Positions 28,652-41,366 of a DNA stretch of 45,462 nt are shown piece after piece (within the stretch, counting starts at the first letter, position 1; every line of letters begins with the position of its first letter). This DNA is from Rhodospirillum sp. GTDB lineage: Bacteria; Pseudomonadota; Alphaproteobacteria; Rhodospirillales; Rhodospirillaceae. A program made the position numbers and the translations under genes. The notes beneath the pieces were generated by a model. The model did not search any database. It worked only from the letters and a program-made list of their open reading frames with translations, and was not told where the DNA came from. Location: NCBI GenBank assembly GCA_021741145.1, contig JAIOYK010000047.1:1-45462 (forward strand). The letters run 5' to 3'.

Positions 28652-30730
28652 TTAGTTGTCCAGGAAGGACCGCAGCTTCCGTGACCGGGAAGGGTGCTTC
28701 AGCTTGCGCAGGGCCTTGGCCTCGATCTGGCGGATACGTTCGCGGGTCACGCTGAACTGTTGGCCCACCTCTTCCAAGGTGTGGTCGGTGTTCATGCCGA
28801 TGCCAAACCGCATGCGCAGGACACGCTCCTCGCGCGGAGTCAGGCTCGCCAGGACCCGCGTGCAGGTCTCGCGCAGGTTCGAGTTGATCGCGGCGTCCAG
28901 GGGTTGGACCGCGTTCTTATCCTCGATGAAATCACCCAGGTGGCTGTCTTCCTCGTCGCCGATCGGCGTCTCGAGGCTGATCGGCTCCTTGGCGATCTTC
29001 AGGACCTTGCGAACCTTCTCAAGCGGCATCTGCAGCTTCTCGGCGAGCTCTTCCGGGGTCGGTTCGCGGCCGATTTCGTGGAGCATCTGGCGGGAGGTGC
29101 GGACCAGCTTGTTGATGGTTTCTATCATGTGTACCGGGATGCGGATCGTTCGGGCCTGGTCCGCGATGGAGCGGGTGATCGCCTGTCTGATCCACCACGT
29201 GGCATAGGTCGAGAACTTGTAGCCGCGCCGATATTCGAACTTGTCCACGGCTTTCATCAGGCCAATGTTCCCCTCCTGGATCAGATCCAGGAATTGCAGG
29301 CCGCGGTTGGTGTACTTCTTGGCGATGGAGATCACCAGCCGCAGGTTGGCTTCGATCATCTCCTTCTTGGCCCGGCTGGCCTCCCGTTCGCCCTTCTGGA
29401 CGGTCTGGACGATGCGCCGGAATTCGGGAATCGGCAGAAGGGACCGTTCGGAGATCTCCGCGATGCCGTCCCGGATACCCTGGATGTCGCTCAGGAAGCG
29501 GGTGGTGAAGTCCTTCCACCCCTTGCCGGGCAGGCCGCTCACGTCCTCGACCCAGGAGGGGTCCATCTCGCGGCCCATGTAGACCTCGAGAAAATCGGCC
29601 CGGCGGATCTTGGCCCGTTCGGCCAAACGCAGAAGCTTGCCCTCGTTCACCATCAGGGACTTGCTCAGGCTGTTGAGCTGTTCCACCAACTGCTCGATCC
29701 GGTTGTTGTTCAGATGGACGTCCTCCATCATCGTCACCAGTTCGAGCTTCAGCTTCTCATACTTGCGCTCTAGGCTGGCCGAGGGCTCATCGCCCTTCTG
29801 CAGGGCCGCGATGCGCTGGTCCTGGGCCTTCTTGAGCTTGTTGTAGGTCGCCGCGATGGCCTCGAAGGTCTCCACGACCCGGGGCATCAGCTCCTGTTCC
29901 ATGGCGGCCAGGGAGACATTGCTTTCGCCCTCGTCGGCGTCACCGTCGCCGGAGCTGTCGCCCCCCTCGGATGGTTCGCTGTCCCCTTCGGAGGCATCGT
30001 CCGAGGAGGCCTCTCCGCCGTCTCCCTCGTCCTCGTCCTGGCCGTCCTTGTCGCCGTCGCCAGCGGGGGGCGGGGCGGGGGACGCGGAGGGGGACGCGGC
30101 GGCGCCCAGGGCTTCTTCCCCGCCGTCCACGTCCTCGTCGTCCACGGGGGCGGTATCAGCCCCATAGGTGGCGTCGAGGTCGATGATATCACGCAGCAGC
30201 ATGCGGCCTTCCAGCAGGGCGTCATGCCACTGGAGAAGGGCGCGAATGGTCAGCGGGCTTTCGCAAATGCCGCCGATCATCATCTCGCGTCCGGCCTCGA
30301 TGCGTTTGGCGATGGCGATTTCGCCCTCGCGTGACAGCAACTCGACCGAGCCCATCTCGCGCAGGTACATGCGCACCGGGTCGTCGGTGCGGCCGATGTC
30401 GTCCTCGCTAACGTTGCCGGTAACGGTGACCTCGCGGCTCGTGGACTCGTCGTCGTTCGATGCGACGGCTCCAGCTTCGCCTTCTTCCTCGTCCTCAACC
30501 ACGTTGATCCCCATCTCGGAGAGCATGGACATGGTATCCTCGATCTGCTCCGAGGATACATCATCGGGAGGCAGCGCGGCATTCAGCTCGTCGTAGGTGA
30601 TATACCCGCGGTCCTTGCCGCGGGTGACCAATTTTTTGACGGCCGCGTTCATGGAGTCCAGCAGGGGACTATCACCGCCCTCTTCCTGGCCGGTCACCGC
30701 TTCCGCCGTGTTGGTCGCCTTCGTCGCCAT
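28652..30730 (-). CDS. rpoD: RNA polymerase primary sigma factor RpoD
   Basis: A 692-aa housekeeping sigma-70. Region 1.1 (about 22-80), region 1.2 ([21 protein letters not shown]), a non-conserved region, then region 2 ([33 protein letters not shown]), region 3 and region 4 ([50 protein letters not shown]) are all intact. The start has an AAGGAAG site. Unusual is an acidic Ser/Gly/Asp-rich tract at about 196-272 inside the non-conserved region, with an Ala/Pro run at 211-223. It is downstream of dnaG, as in the macromolecular-synthesis operon; the 271-bp gap may contain an internal promoter. Confidence 0.98.
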   Translation of the reverse strand: MATKATNTAEAVTGQEEGGDSPLLDSMNAAVKKLVTRGKDRGYITYDELNAALPPDDVSSEQIEDTMSMLSEMGINVVEDEEEGEAGAVASNDDESTSREVTVTGNVSEDDIGRTDDPVRMYLREMGSVELLSREGEIAIAKRIEAGREMMIGGICESPLTIRALLQWHDALLEGRMLLRDIIDLDATYGADTAPVDDEDVDGGEEALGAAASPSASPAPPPAGDGDKDGQDEDEGDGGEASSDDASEGDSEPSEGGDSSGDGDADEGESNVSLAAMEQELMPRVVETFEAIAATYNKLKKAQDQRIAALQKGDEPSASLERKYEKLKLELVTMMEDVHLNNNRIEQLVEQLNSLSKSLMVNEGKLLRLAERAKIRRADFLEVYMGREMDPSWVEDVSGLPGKGWKDFTTRFLSDIQGIRDGIAEISERSLLPIPEFRRIVQTVQKGEREASRAKKEMIEANLRLVISIAKKYTNRGLQFLDLIQEGNIGLMKAVDKFEYRRGYKFSTYATWWIRQAITRSIADQARTIRIPVHMIETINKLVRTSRQMLHEIGREPTPEELAEKLQMPLEKVRKVLKIAKEPISLETPIGDEEDSHLGDFIEDKNAVQPLDAAINSNLRETCTRVLASLTPREERVLRMRFGIGMNTDHTLEEVGQQFSVTRERIRQIEAKALRKLKHPSRSRKLRSFLDN

Positions 30731-31001
30731 ACGGTTTATCTTCCTTCACCCGCCTTCCACCGGGACATTCGCCGTTTCTGGCGCTTCGCCCGCTGGAAGC
30801 ATGTTGCTTCCCGACCCCTTGACGGAGCCTTCCTCCAGAGCCCGGGACCGGGGGGCTCTCTTGTCCCCTGGACACCGGTCGGCACTGCTTTGCGTCACGC
30901 CCCTTTGGGGGGCAGCGTTCTTCGTGTGGTTCGCCGAGACGGAACCCGGATCGTCCGGTTCCACGACGTACTTACCCCATTTAACCCAGCTCGCATCGCC
31001 C

Positions 31002-33005
31002 TCAATCTCTTCCGATTGACCGCGGTTTGCTCCGGCTGGACCCGCCCTCGTGGGACGGTACCCCTTCGTCGATCGCGTCCGACGCGGCTTCGACCGTGGT
31101 CTCGAAGGACGCCCCATCGGGGATGGCCGCGTCCGCCCAGGCTTCATGCCGCTTGAAGGCAAGGAAATGCTCCAGGGCCTCTTGGGTCATATGGTCTCCC
31201 AATCGATCATTGGCCCTTACACAGTCCTCCCGCAGCGCGTCGCGCTGGTGGAGGTCATATGTATGGTCCCACCCGGCCTTTACCAAGCCCGGGTCCGCCC
31301 CTGGACGCGCGAATTTCGCGTGAATCAATAAATCTGGACGCAATAGCCCCGTGACAGCGCCCGCCAATCCCCTTGCGCTCAACTGGTCCCGAAGGCCGTC
31401 AATGTCAAGACTTTTCTCGGAAGCGAGGATAATTACGATCTCCTGTCTGACCAAGTCAAGGGTGGGGTCGGCCACGTCCATGGATCCCAGCCGTTCCTCG
31501 ATGTGATCGAAGATCTCCGGATGGGTGAGGACCGTGGCCAGAAGCAGGCGCTCCCGCAGGATGCGGGGGTTCGTGGGCCGAGGTAGGGGGACCGTCAGGG
31601 GGGGGGGTGGGGTTCCCCGACTCCGGAAGCCCGGGCCCCCGGATTTGCCCGACCACACACTTCCGCCGCCCTTTCCCGGGAGTCGATTCGTTTTCCGATC
31701 GGAACCCCGTCCCTGGCTTCCCTGATTCCCTCGGGAGCGGTCGCCCCTCATCAGGGTCCAAAAGCGGTCCCGCAGGGCCCGGCGATAATGGCTTTGAACG
31801 GCGCGGTCGGTGATGGTGTTGACCAAGTCGTCGATGTCCTTTTCCAATCCGGCCTGACGTTCCGGCGTGGACAGGTCTCGTCCCTCGAGGAGGGAGCGCC
31901 AAGCCATTTCTGCCAGGGGCTGGGGCTGGCCGAGGACACGGCCCAGGGCCGCTGGTCCTCCGCTGCCCAGTAGGTCATCCGGATCCTGGCCCGGGGGCAG
32001 CAGGGCGAAGCGCAGGGACCGGGCGGGGCCGAGCAGGGGCAGGGCCCGTTCCATGGCCCGCTTGGCGGCTCGCTGACCCGCGGCGTCGCCGTCGAAGCAG
32101 AGGATGGGTTCGGGCACGCCCCGCCAAAGGGCTTCAAGCTGACTTTCCGTCAACGCGGTTCCCAGGGGGGCGACGGCGTTGGCGAAGCCGCCCCGGGTCA
32201 GGGCGATCACGTCCATATAGCCCTCGGCGACGATGATGGTGTTGGACTTCCGCGCCGCCTCCCGGGCTGGACCCAGATTGTACAACTCGCGCCCCTTGTG
32301 GAAGAGGGGGGTTTCCGGGGAGTTGAGGTATTTGGGCTGGCCATCACCCAGGATCCGCGCGCCAAAAGCCACGACTCGTCCGGCCCGGTCGGCGATGGGG
32401 AACAGGACCCGGTCGCGGAAATAGTCGAAGGGTGCCCGACCGTCGTCGGGTCGCATGATCAGCCCCAGATCGACCATCACCTGATCGTTCACGCCCTCGC
32501 GGGACAGGGCGGCTCGCAGGGCGCCGCCGGTGGGGGCGTAGCCCAGGCGAAAGCGGGCGATGGTTGTGTCATCCAGGCCCCGGCGCCGCAGATAGGCCAT
32601 CCCCTCCTTGCCCTGGGGCAGGCGCAGGGCCTTTTCATAGAAGCGGGTGGCCATCTCCATGACCTCTCTGTGGCCCGCCGCGGCCTTGGCCTTGTCCCGG
32701 TCCTCGGGTGTTTCCCGGGGCATCTCCAGTCCGGCCTCCGCCGACAGGCGCTCCACGGCTTCGCGGAAGGGCAGATTGCCCGCCTGCATCTCGAAGCCGA
32801 TGACGTCTCCATGGGCGCCACAGCCAAAGCAATGGAAGAACCCCTTCTCGTCATTGACGGTGAAGGACGGGGTTTTTTCGTTATGGAAGGGGCAAAGACC
32901 GGAATGCTCCCGGCCCTTGCGGACAAGCTTTACCCGCCTTCCGATGACCGAGGACAGGGTCAGCCGGGCACGGATTTCATCGAGGAAGCTATTGGGCAAG
33001 GCCAT
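31002..33005 (-). CDS. dnaG: DNA primase
   Basis: A 667-aa primase that makes RNA primers at the fork. CHC2 zinc finger (Cys38, His41, Cys59, Cys62), catalytic core with the toprim motifs VAEGYMDVIAL and CFDGDAAGQRAAKRA, and the C-terminal helicase-binding domain (about 500-640) are present. A low-complexity Gly/Arg/Pro linker (about 425-465) precedes the C-terminal domain. The start ATG 33005 has an AGGG site. It is 66 bp after yqeY on the same strand. Confidence 0.97.
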   Translation of the reverse strand: MALPNSFLDEIRARLTLSSVIGRRVKLVRKGREHSGLCPFHNEKTPSFTVNDEKGFFHCFGCGAHGDVIGFEMQAGNLPFREAVERLSAEAGLEMPRETPEDRDKAKAAAGHREVMEMATRFYEKALRLPQGKEGMAYLRRRGLDDTTIARFRLGYAPTGGALRAALSREGVNDQVMVDLGLIMRPDDGRAPFDYFRDRVLFPIADRAGRVVAFGARILGDGQPKYLNSPETPLFHKGRELYNLGPAREAARKSNTIIVAEGYMDVIALTRGGFANAVAPLGTALTESQLEALWRGVPEPILCFDGDAAGQRAAKRAMERALPLLGPARSLRFALLPPGQDPDDLLGSGGPAALGRVLGQPQPLAEMAWRSLLEGRDLSTPERQAGLEKDIDDLVNTITDRAVQSHYRRALRDRFWTLMRGDRSRGNQGSQGRGSDRKTNRLPGKGGGSVWSGKSGGPGFRSRGTPPPPLTVPLPRPTNPRILRERLLLATVLTHPEIFDHIEERLGSMDVADPTLDLVRQEIVIILASEKSLDIDGLRDQLSARGLAGAVTGLLRPDLLIHAKFARPGADPGLVKAGWDHTYDLHQRDALREDCVRANDRLGDHMTQEALEHFLAFKRHEAWADAAIPDGASFETTVEAASDAIDEGVPSHEGGSSRSKPRSIGRD

Positions 33006-33071
33006 GGGCTGGCCCTTCGTGGTTCACGCGGGCACTCCGTGCCAGCGTGGCGGGGAACCCGGGACTCTTAC

Positions 33072-33530
33072 TTAGGCGTTCAGTTTGGCTTTCGCCAGGG
33101 AGCCCGCCTTGCCGAAGTCCATTTGGCCAGCGTAGCGCTCCTTCAGGGCGGCCATGACACGGCCCATGTCCTTTAGGCCTTCGGCCCCCAGATCGGCGAT
33201 GGTGGCGTCGACGGCGGCGGCCAAGTCGGCCTCGGCCATCTGGGCGGGCAGGAACCGTTCGATGACGGTGATCTCGTTGGCCTCCTGCTCGGCCAGTTCC
33301 AGGCGCCCGCCCTGTTCATACATGCCGATGCTTTCCCGGCGCTGTTTCACCATGGATTGGAGCATGCCGAGGATCTCTTCGTCGCCGATGCCATCGGGAT
33401 TGCCGTTGCCCCGGGCGCAGATGTCGCGATCCTTCAGGGCCGCGAGAATCAGGCGGACGGTGGAGAGGGTGGTCTGGTCCTTCGCTCGCATGGCTTCCTT
33501 GAGCGCGTCGGTGAGTTGGGAACGCAGCAT
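33072..33530 (-). CDS. yqeY: GatB/YqeY domain protein
   Basis: A 152-aa helical protein. The sequence MLRSQLTDALKEAMRAKDQTTLSTVRLILAALKDRDI, the motif EILGMLQSMVKQRRESIGMYEQGGRLELAEQEANEI and the C-terminal DMGRVMAALKERYAGQMDFGKAGSLAKAKL cover the entire YqeY family plan, resembling the tail domain of GatB. It may bind tRNA; its cellular role is unsettled. A GGAG site is 8 bp before the ATG. yqeY-dnaG-rpoD is a common alphaproteobacterial order and probably one transcript. Confidence 0.92.
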   Translation of the reverse strand: MLRSQLTDALKEAMRAKDQTTLSTVRLILAALKDRDICARGNGNPDGIGDEEILGMLQSMVKQRRESIGMYEQGGRLELAEQEANEITVIERFLPAQMAEADLAAAVDATIADLGAEGLKDMGRVMAALKERYAGQMDFGKAGSLAKAKLNA

Positions 33531-33939
33531 CGGGAGACTCCAAATCTGTTCGCGAGGAAAGGCCGAAACCTATCCCAAATTCGCCCGAATGCAAAGGGGC
33601 TTGCGTTAGAATAGGTCATTGAAAGAGTTGAATTTTTATTTTTTCCGATTCTTGACTTCGCTCGCTCCATCGCTTAATTACCGCCGACGGCCCACGCGTT
33701 TTCCGCGGAGGGAGGCTTGGCGGCGCGCGTATTTCCGGCCATGATCTGGATCAAGCGAGCGGGATTGCCGGTCCGCCCATCCGCGCCCAATGTCCGGCCC
33801 CAATAACCCAGACCCTCTCCCGCGCCCGCCGAGGTCCCCCTCTTCGTGTCGGGAGAGGTCGCGCCCGCGCGGTGCCCAAGCCACTACCAATGGTTCGGGC
33901 CAGGGCGGATCCATTCGATTGAAAGCGGGAATGAAAGTC
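33531..33939. other. Divergent intergenic region yqeY / carA
   Basis: 409 bp that must contain promoters for both directions. A possible sigma-70 promoter toward carA is at 33652-33680. A 21-codon open frame at 33741-33806 lacks a good ribosome site, and I do not call it a leader peptide. No riboswitch or attenuator was recognised. Confidence 0.4.
33652..33680 (+). promoter_or_regulatory. Possible carAB promoter
   Basis: TTGACT (33652-33657), 17-bp spacer, TAATTA (33675-33680). The -35 is near-consensus, the -10 poor. It lies about 260 bp before carA in a locally AT-rich segment. Confidence 0.35.
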
Positions 33940-35109
33940 ATGTCCAGCAGTTCACCAACGCCCCACCCGCCCGGAACCACCGCGGCGTTGGTCCTGGCGG
34001 ACGGCGCCGTCTTGTGGGGACGGGGTGTCGGCGCCGTCGGAGAAGCCATTGGCGAGGTCTGCTTCAACACGGGCATGACCGGCTATCAGGAAGTGCTGAC
34101 CGACCCCTCCTACGCCGGGCAGATCATTACCTTCTGTTTTCCCCATGTCGGCAACGTCGGCGCCAACACCGAGGATATCGAAAGCACCGCCACGGCGGCC
34201 CGGGGGTGCGTGCTGCGGGCCGATATCACCGAACCAGCCAACTGGCGCTCGGCCCAGCACTTGGACGGCTGGCTGAAATCCCGGGGTCTGGTGGGAATCT
34301 CGGGGGTTGATACCCGGCGCCTGACCCGACGGATCCGTGACGCGGGCGCGCCGACGGGCATTGTCGTCCATTCCCCCGATGGGACCTTCGACATCGACGC
34401 CCTGGTGGAAAGGGCCAAGGCTTGGCCCGGCTTGGAAGGCATGGATTTGGCCAAGGACGTGACCTGCGGCCAGACCTATACGTGGACGGAGACGCCCTGG
34501 GACCTGGAAGCCGGTTACGGCGCGCTGGCCGACGCCAAGTACCATGTGGTCGCCGTGGATTATGGGGCGAAGCGCAACATTCTGCGCAACTTGGCGGGCC
34601 TGGGGTGCAAGGTCACCGTCGTACCCGCCTCGATCACCGCCGAGGAGGTGATGGCCCTCTCTCCCGATGGTATCTTCCTGTCCAACGGCCCCGGGGATCC
34701 GGCGGCCACGGGGGAATACGCCGTGCCGGTGATCCGGACTCTTCTCGACTCGGGTAAGCCGGTGTTCGGGATTTGCCTGGGTCACCAGATGCTGTGTCTG
34801 GCGCTCGGGGCCAAGACCTACAAGATGGACATTGGTCACCGGGGCTCGAACCATCCGGTGAAGGATCACACCACGGGCAAGGTGGAAATCACCTCCATGA
34901 ACCATGGTTTCGCCGTGGATCGGGAGAGTCTGCCCGTGGGTGTGACCGAGACCCATACCAGTCTCTTCGATGGGGTGCTGGAAGGGATTGTCGTGGACGG
35001 CAAGCCGATCTTTTCCGTCCAGTACCATCCGGAGGCCTCGCCGGGACCCCGGGACAGTCACTACTTGTTCCAGCGCTTCGTCGATCAGATGGACGCCCAA
35101 CGCGCCTGA
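33940..35109 (+). CDS. carA: Carbamoyl-phosphate synthase small subunit
   Basis: A 389-aa glutamine amidotransferase subunit feeding ammonia to CarB for arginine and pyrimidine synthesis. The N-terminal CPSase domain ([16 protein letters not shown]...[21 protein letters not shown]) precedes the class I amidotransferase with Cys279 in GICLGHQM and His363/Glu365 in [11 protein letters not shown] choose ATG 33940 ([10 protein letters not shown]), with GGGA about 9 bp upstream. ATG 33931 is three codons earlier but has that sequence directly abutting it. An open stretch from 33790 has no support. carB follows 178 bp later, the gap being enlarged by a tandem duplication. Confidence 0.96.
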   Translation: MSSSSPTPHPPGTTAALVLADGAVLWGRGVGAVGEAIGEVCFNTGMTGYQEVLTDPSYAGQIITFCFPHVGNVGANTEDIESTATAARGCVLRADITEPANWRSAQHLDGWLKSRGLVGISGVDTRRLTRRIRDAGAPTGIVVHSPDGTFDIDALVERAKAWPGLEGMDLAKDVTCGQTYTWTETPWDLEAGYGALADAKYHVVAVDYGAKRNILRNLAGLGCKVTVVPASITAEEVMALSPDGIFLSNGPGDPAATGEYAVPVIRTLLDSGKPVFGICLGHQMLCLALGAKTYKMDIGHRGSNHPVKDHTTGKVEITSMNHGFAVDRESLPVGVTETHTSLFDGVLEGIVVDGKPIFSVQYHPEASPGPRDSHYLFQRFVDQMDAQRA

Positions 35110-35116
35110 CCAAAGT

Positions 35117-35196
35117 CCCCTCCCGTTCCTGGCCCGGCCTGGGGCGGTTTTCCAAGCCCCTCCCGTTCCTGGCCCGGCCTGGGGCGGTTTTCCAAG
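35117..35196. repeat. Perfect 40-bp tandem duplication in the carA-carB spacer
   Basis: Positions 35117-35156 are repeated exactly at 35157-35196. Each copy starts CCCCTCCCGTTCCTGG and ends GGTTTTCCAAG, with no mismatch. The duplication begins 7 bp after the carA stop and adds 40 bp to the spacer before carB. Confidence 0.95.
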
Positions 35197-35287
35197 AATG
35201 GCGCGCCACGCGTTTAAAAAGGCGGGTGGCGGGCGGATCGAACCATCGGTCCCGTCCCGTTCCCCCGCCGCTCCAAAGGGAAGTCGC

Positions 35288-38536
<3,249 letters not shown>

Positions 38537-38676
38537 TCGTCGCCAGGGGATTCCCTCTCCGCCATCGCGCGGACCCGGGGAATCCCGGACCAGAAGTTCG
38601 GGGGCATTCCCAAGCCCCCGGCTTTTGGGGGGAACCGCGGCGGCGCTTGGATCACAGGTTTTAAGGATTCGTATCC

Positions 38677-39150
38677 ATGGAAAAGATACCCATGACCCCG
38701 GACGGGTTGGCCCGTCTGGAGTCGGAGTTGAAGATGTTGAAAAGTGTGGAACGTCCCGCTGTTATCCGCGCCATCAGTGAGGCGCGGGAGCATGGCGATT
38801 TGTCGGAAAACGCCGAATATCATGCCGCGCGGGAGAAGCAGAGCTTCATCGAGGGGCGGATCAAGGAGCTTGAGGACGTCGTCAGCCGGGCCGATGTGAT
38901 TGATATCACCAAGATGTCCGGTGAAACCGTGCGCTTTGGCGCCACGGTTACGGTGGCCGATGAGGACACGGATGAGGAGATGACCTACCAGATCGTCGGC
39001 GCCCACGAGGCCGACCTCAAGGCGGGACGGATCTCGGTTGCTTCGCCCATCGCCAAGGCTCTGATCGGCAAGGTCCTGGGGGATTCCATCGAGGTCAAGG
39101 CCCCCGGTGGCTCCAAGTTCTATGAGGTGATTTTGGTCAAGTTCGGCTGA
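38677..39150 (+). CDS. greA: Transcription elongation factor GreA
   Basis: A 157-aa factor that rescues backtracked RNA polymerase. The N-terminal coiled coil has the acidic tip [23 protein letters not shown] (Asp and Glu at the tip), and the C-terminal FKBP-like domain ends [22 protein letters not shown]. The AAGGA site is 9 bp before ATG 38677; ATG 38692 ([10 protein letters not shown]) is a possible shorter start. It lies downstream of carB, as in many alphaproteobacteria, and ends at a bidirectional terminator. Confidence 0.96.
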   Translation: MEKIPMTPDGLARLESELKMLKSVERPAVIRAISEAREHGDLSENAEYHAAREKQSFIEGRIKELEDVVSRADVIDITKMSGETVRFGATVTVADEDTDEEMTYQIVGAHEADLKAGRISVASPIAKALIGKVLGDSIEVKAPGGSKFYEVILVKFG

Positions 39151-39176
39151 GAGACGCCGGGTGTTTCAAGAGGAGC

Positions 39177-39214
39177 AAAAAAAACCCCGTCCGGCTTTGG
39201 GCGGGGTTTTTTTG
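39177..39214. terminator. Bidirectional terminator between greA and the universal stress gene
   Basis: An A-run (39177-39184), stem CCCCGTCC / GGGCGGGG with a 6-nt loop, then a seven-T run (39207-39213). It can serve both converging genes. Confidence 0.9.
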
Positions 39215-39238
39215 TTGTACACCAAGGATGGTCCGGTA

Positions 39239-40057
39239 TCAGTGCGCCAGCAGCACAGGCAGGGTCATCTGACGCAGGATGTCGCGGGTGACGCTGCCGC
39301 GTAGCATGCGGGGCAGGCCGAGCTTGCCGTAGGCGCCCATGACCAGAAGTTGGGCGTCCGTGTCCGCGGCTTGGGAGAGCAGGAAATCCGCCACGCCGAT
39401 ATTGGCGATGGCTGGGGTTTCCACGATGGCGTCCACGTCGTGGTCGGCCAGACGCTTGGCCAACTCCACCCAACGCCAGTCGCTGGGATCGGCCTTTTCC
39501 GGGGCGTGGCGCACCACTTCCACCCGGGCCTTGGCCCCCTTGATGAAGGGCAGCGCGTCGCCCACGGCACGGCTGGATTCCCGGCTGTCGTTATAGGCGA
39601 TCAACACTCGTTTGAAGCTGTAGTCGAAGCTGCCCGCGTAGGGGATCAAAAGGATCGGACGCCCGCAATTCAGGACCACCTGTTCGGCCATGTCCGCCGG
39701 GACACGCTCGTTGGTGGCACGGGGATCAATCTGGCCCAGGACCGTCAAGTCGGCGAACTGGGCGTTGGCTGTGACTTCGCTGACGATAAATCCAGGGTTC
39801 ACGGAGTGGATGGTATGCCAATCCACATCAATGCCCGGATAGGCGGCGAGAATGTCATGGAACCGGACACGGTGGGGATCCGCATCCCGATCAATCACAT
39901 CCTTGTCCCCGTGAAAGGAATAGCTCGGCAGGGTCGAGGCCATTTGGCCGAAAAGGCCCAGGATCCGTCCCCCTCCGCGATTGACGAGGATTTTGGCCGC
40001 GGCTTCCACGCGGCGTGGCCAGGACTCTCCAGTATCCACATGCACAATGATCTTCAT
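39239..40057 (-). CDS. Tandem-domain universal stress protein
   Basis: A 272-aa protein with two UspA-like domains. The first (1-140) begins MKIIVHVDTGE. The second (about 145-272) carries the ATP-binding pattern GAYGKLGLPRMLRGSVTRDIL (G-x2-G-x9-G-S). The start has a GGAG site 9 bp upstream. The first domain's corresponding stretch (GQIDPRATNERVPADMAEQV) lacks the glycine motif, so only the second half is likely to bind nucleotide. Role: general stress resistance, details unknown. Confidence 0.9.
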   Translation of the reverse strand: MKIIVHVDTGESWPRRVEAAAKILVNRGGGRILGLFGQMASTLPSYSFHGDKDVIDRDADPHRVRFHDILAAYPGIDVDWHTIHSVNPGFIVSEVTANAQFADLTVLGQIDPRATNERVPADMAEQVVLNCGRPILLIPYAGSFDYSFKRVLIAYNDSRESSRAVGDALPFIKGAKARVEVVRHAPEKADPSDWRWVELAKRLADHDVDAIVETPAIANIGVADFLLSQAADTDAQLLVMGAYGKLGLPRMLRGSVTRDILRQMTLPVLLAH

Positions 40058-40277
40058 TTATTTCGTCTCCTTCCCATCCCATGGAACACTGGTAACGGGC
40101 GTGCGCCTCGAGAATAGCGTTTTTTCCCTGTCCGGCCCAGGTCTTGGTCCGGCGCCTCCCCACTTTGATTCTGGCGAGGGTGGCTCAACCCGCGGTCTTT
40201 CGCAAGCCAAACAAGTGGCCTGGTCGAAACGCCGATAGCGTGAAATGTTCCTGAACGCTCCGTCGTCCGGCCGCCGC

Positions 40278-40712
40278 TCAGCCGTCCGTCAAGCTCTGGA
40301 GCAGTCGGGTTATGCCAAGGGAGAGGCTATCCAGCGTCTCCTCCGGAAGGCGGCCCAATGCGAGGATAAGGTGGCCTTGGGGGTCCTGATCAAGGCGCTG
40401 GAGTCCCGCGGCCGTGACGTCCAACAGACGGGAACTGCGTTTGGCGGGGTTTGGGGTGCGCACCAAATACCCCTTGCGAACCAGGGCGGAAATGGTCTGC
40501 GAGGCCGTTCCCCGGCTGCTGCCGTAGTACTCGGCGAAGCGCATGACCGTGCGCTCCCGTTCATCCCGGTTCTTGAAGTAGCGCAAGGCCATCCATTGGG
40601 CGGGATTCAGCCCAAGAACGAATTCTTGTCCATGTATGGTGCGTCCAAGACGCGAGAGTTGGTCCGCGATGGCCGCGGGGGACATGCGTGCCGTGGACCC
40701 TGGATCGGACAT
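40278..40712 (-). CDS. MarR-family transcriptional regulator
   Basis: A 144-aa winged-helix repressor type. The helix-turn-helix covers about 58-85 (RFAEYYGSSRGTASQTISALVRKGYLVRTPNPAKRSSRLLDVTAAG), including the wing KRSSRLLDVT. N- and C-terminal helices form the dimer interface. The start ATG 40712 has a weak GGAT-type site. It is 220 bp upstream of the universal stress gene on the same strand, so it may or may not regulate it. Its own upstream region opens into a 654-bp gene-free stretch. The ligand is unknown. Confidence 0.87.
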   Translation of the reverse strand: MSDPGSTARMSPAAIADQLSRLGRTIHGQEFVLGLNPAQWMALRYFKNRDERERTVMRFAEYYGSSRGTASQTISALVRKGYLVRTPNPAKRSSRLLDVTAAGLQRLDQDPQGHLILALGRLPEETLDSLSLGITRLLQSLTDG

Positions 40713-41366
40713 GCGACATCCAATACTATAATCGTTCTAACCTCTTTATCATGCGCACACACCGAGCCCGATTCAACTATCATTGGGAGCGGGACAAGGA
40801 GTATTTTCATTCCGAGGTATAGGGGACCAACAGAGTTCCGACCAAGGGTGAAGGGAGCCTGTTGATCCGCGGAGGCGCGAATCTCCAGTCTAGCGGGGGC
40901 GGTTCGTCGCCGTCTGGGTGGTGTTCCTTATAAGTTGAATTCTATACATCAGGTTCGCGATAGGGGTGTGTTGTCTTCTCGGTACGTCCGACTCCATCCC
41001 GAAAACCTATCCAAAAGGTTGCGTTGACGTAGAAGAAAATCGAACCTTTTTAATGCCTTGTCGAGAATGACTTGTTCAATCATCGTTGCGTGGTAGTGTT
41101 CCAGTGCAATTGGTATGCACACACGATAGTGCGGAACATTTCCACGGTGCGGACCGGGCCTTGAAACAGTTCTGTTTCAAGGAGGGGCGGAAGCGGAAGA
41201 AAATTCAAGGGCGCCGGGATATTCCCCTTAAGGGGAGGGTATCCTCAGGATAGAAAGTCCTGCTAGGCTAGCCTCAACGAATGGGCCGGAGGTGAAACCG
41301 GCACGGTCTTTCCTTCAAGGGCTCGGAGTCTGGGGGATCGTGGGGTCAAAGGAGGACATGCGCGCC
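40713..41366. other. Gene-free, inverted-repeat-rich region upstream of the response regulator
   Basis: 654 bp with no supportable gene and a clearly higher AT content than its flanks. It contains a perfect 11-bp inverted repeat (41159-41182), the palindrome TCCCCTTAAGGGGA (41223-41236) and the palindrome AGGCTAGCCT (41265-41274). A possible promoter toward the regulator is TTGACG (41024-41029) with TTTAAT (41049-41054), spacing 19. It may encode a non-coding RNA or a long leader. Confidence 0.5.
41159..41182. promoter_or_regulatory. Perfect inverted repeat, operator or hairpin
   Basis: CCTTGAAACAG-TT-CTGTTTCAAGG, 11 bp per arm, 2-bp centre, about 185 bp upstream of the response regulator start. 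The tight centre favours a dimeric-regulator site over an RNA hairpin. Confidence 0.5.

Noticed and set aside
33741-33806. 21-codon open frame upstream of carA, considered as a leader peptide
   Set aside because: There is no ribosome site, no run of arginine or pyrimidine-linked codons, and no attenuator hairpin after it.
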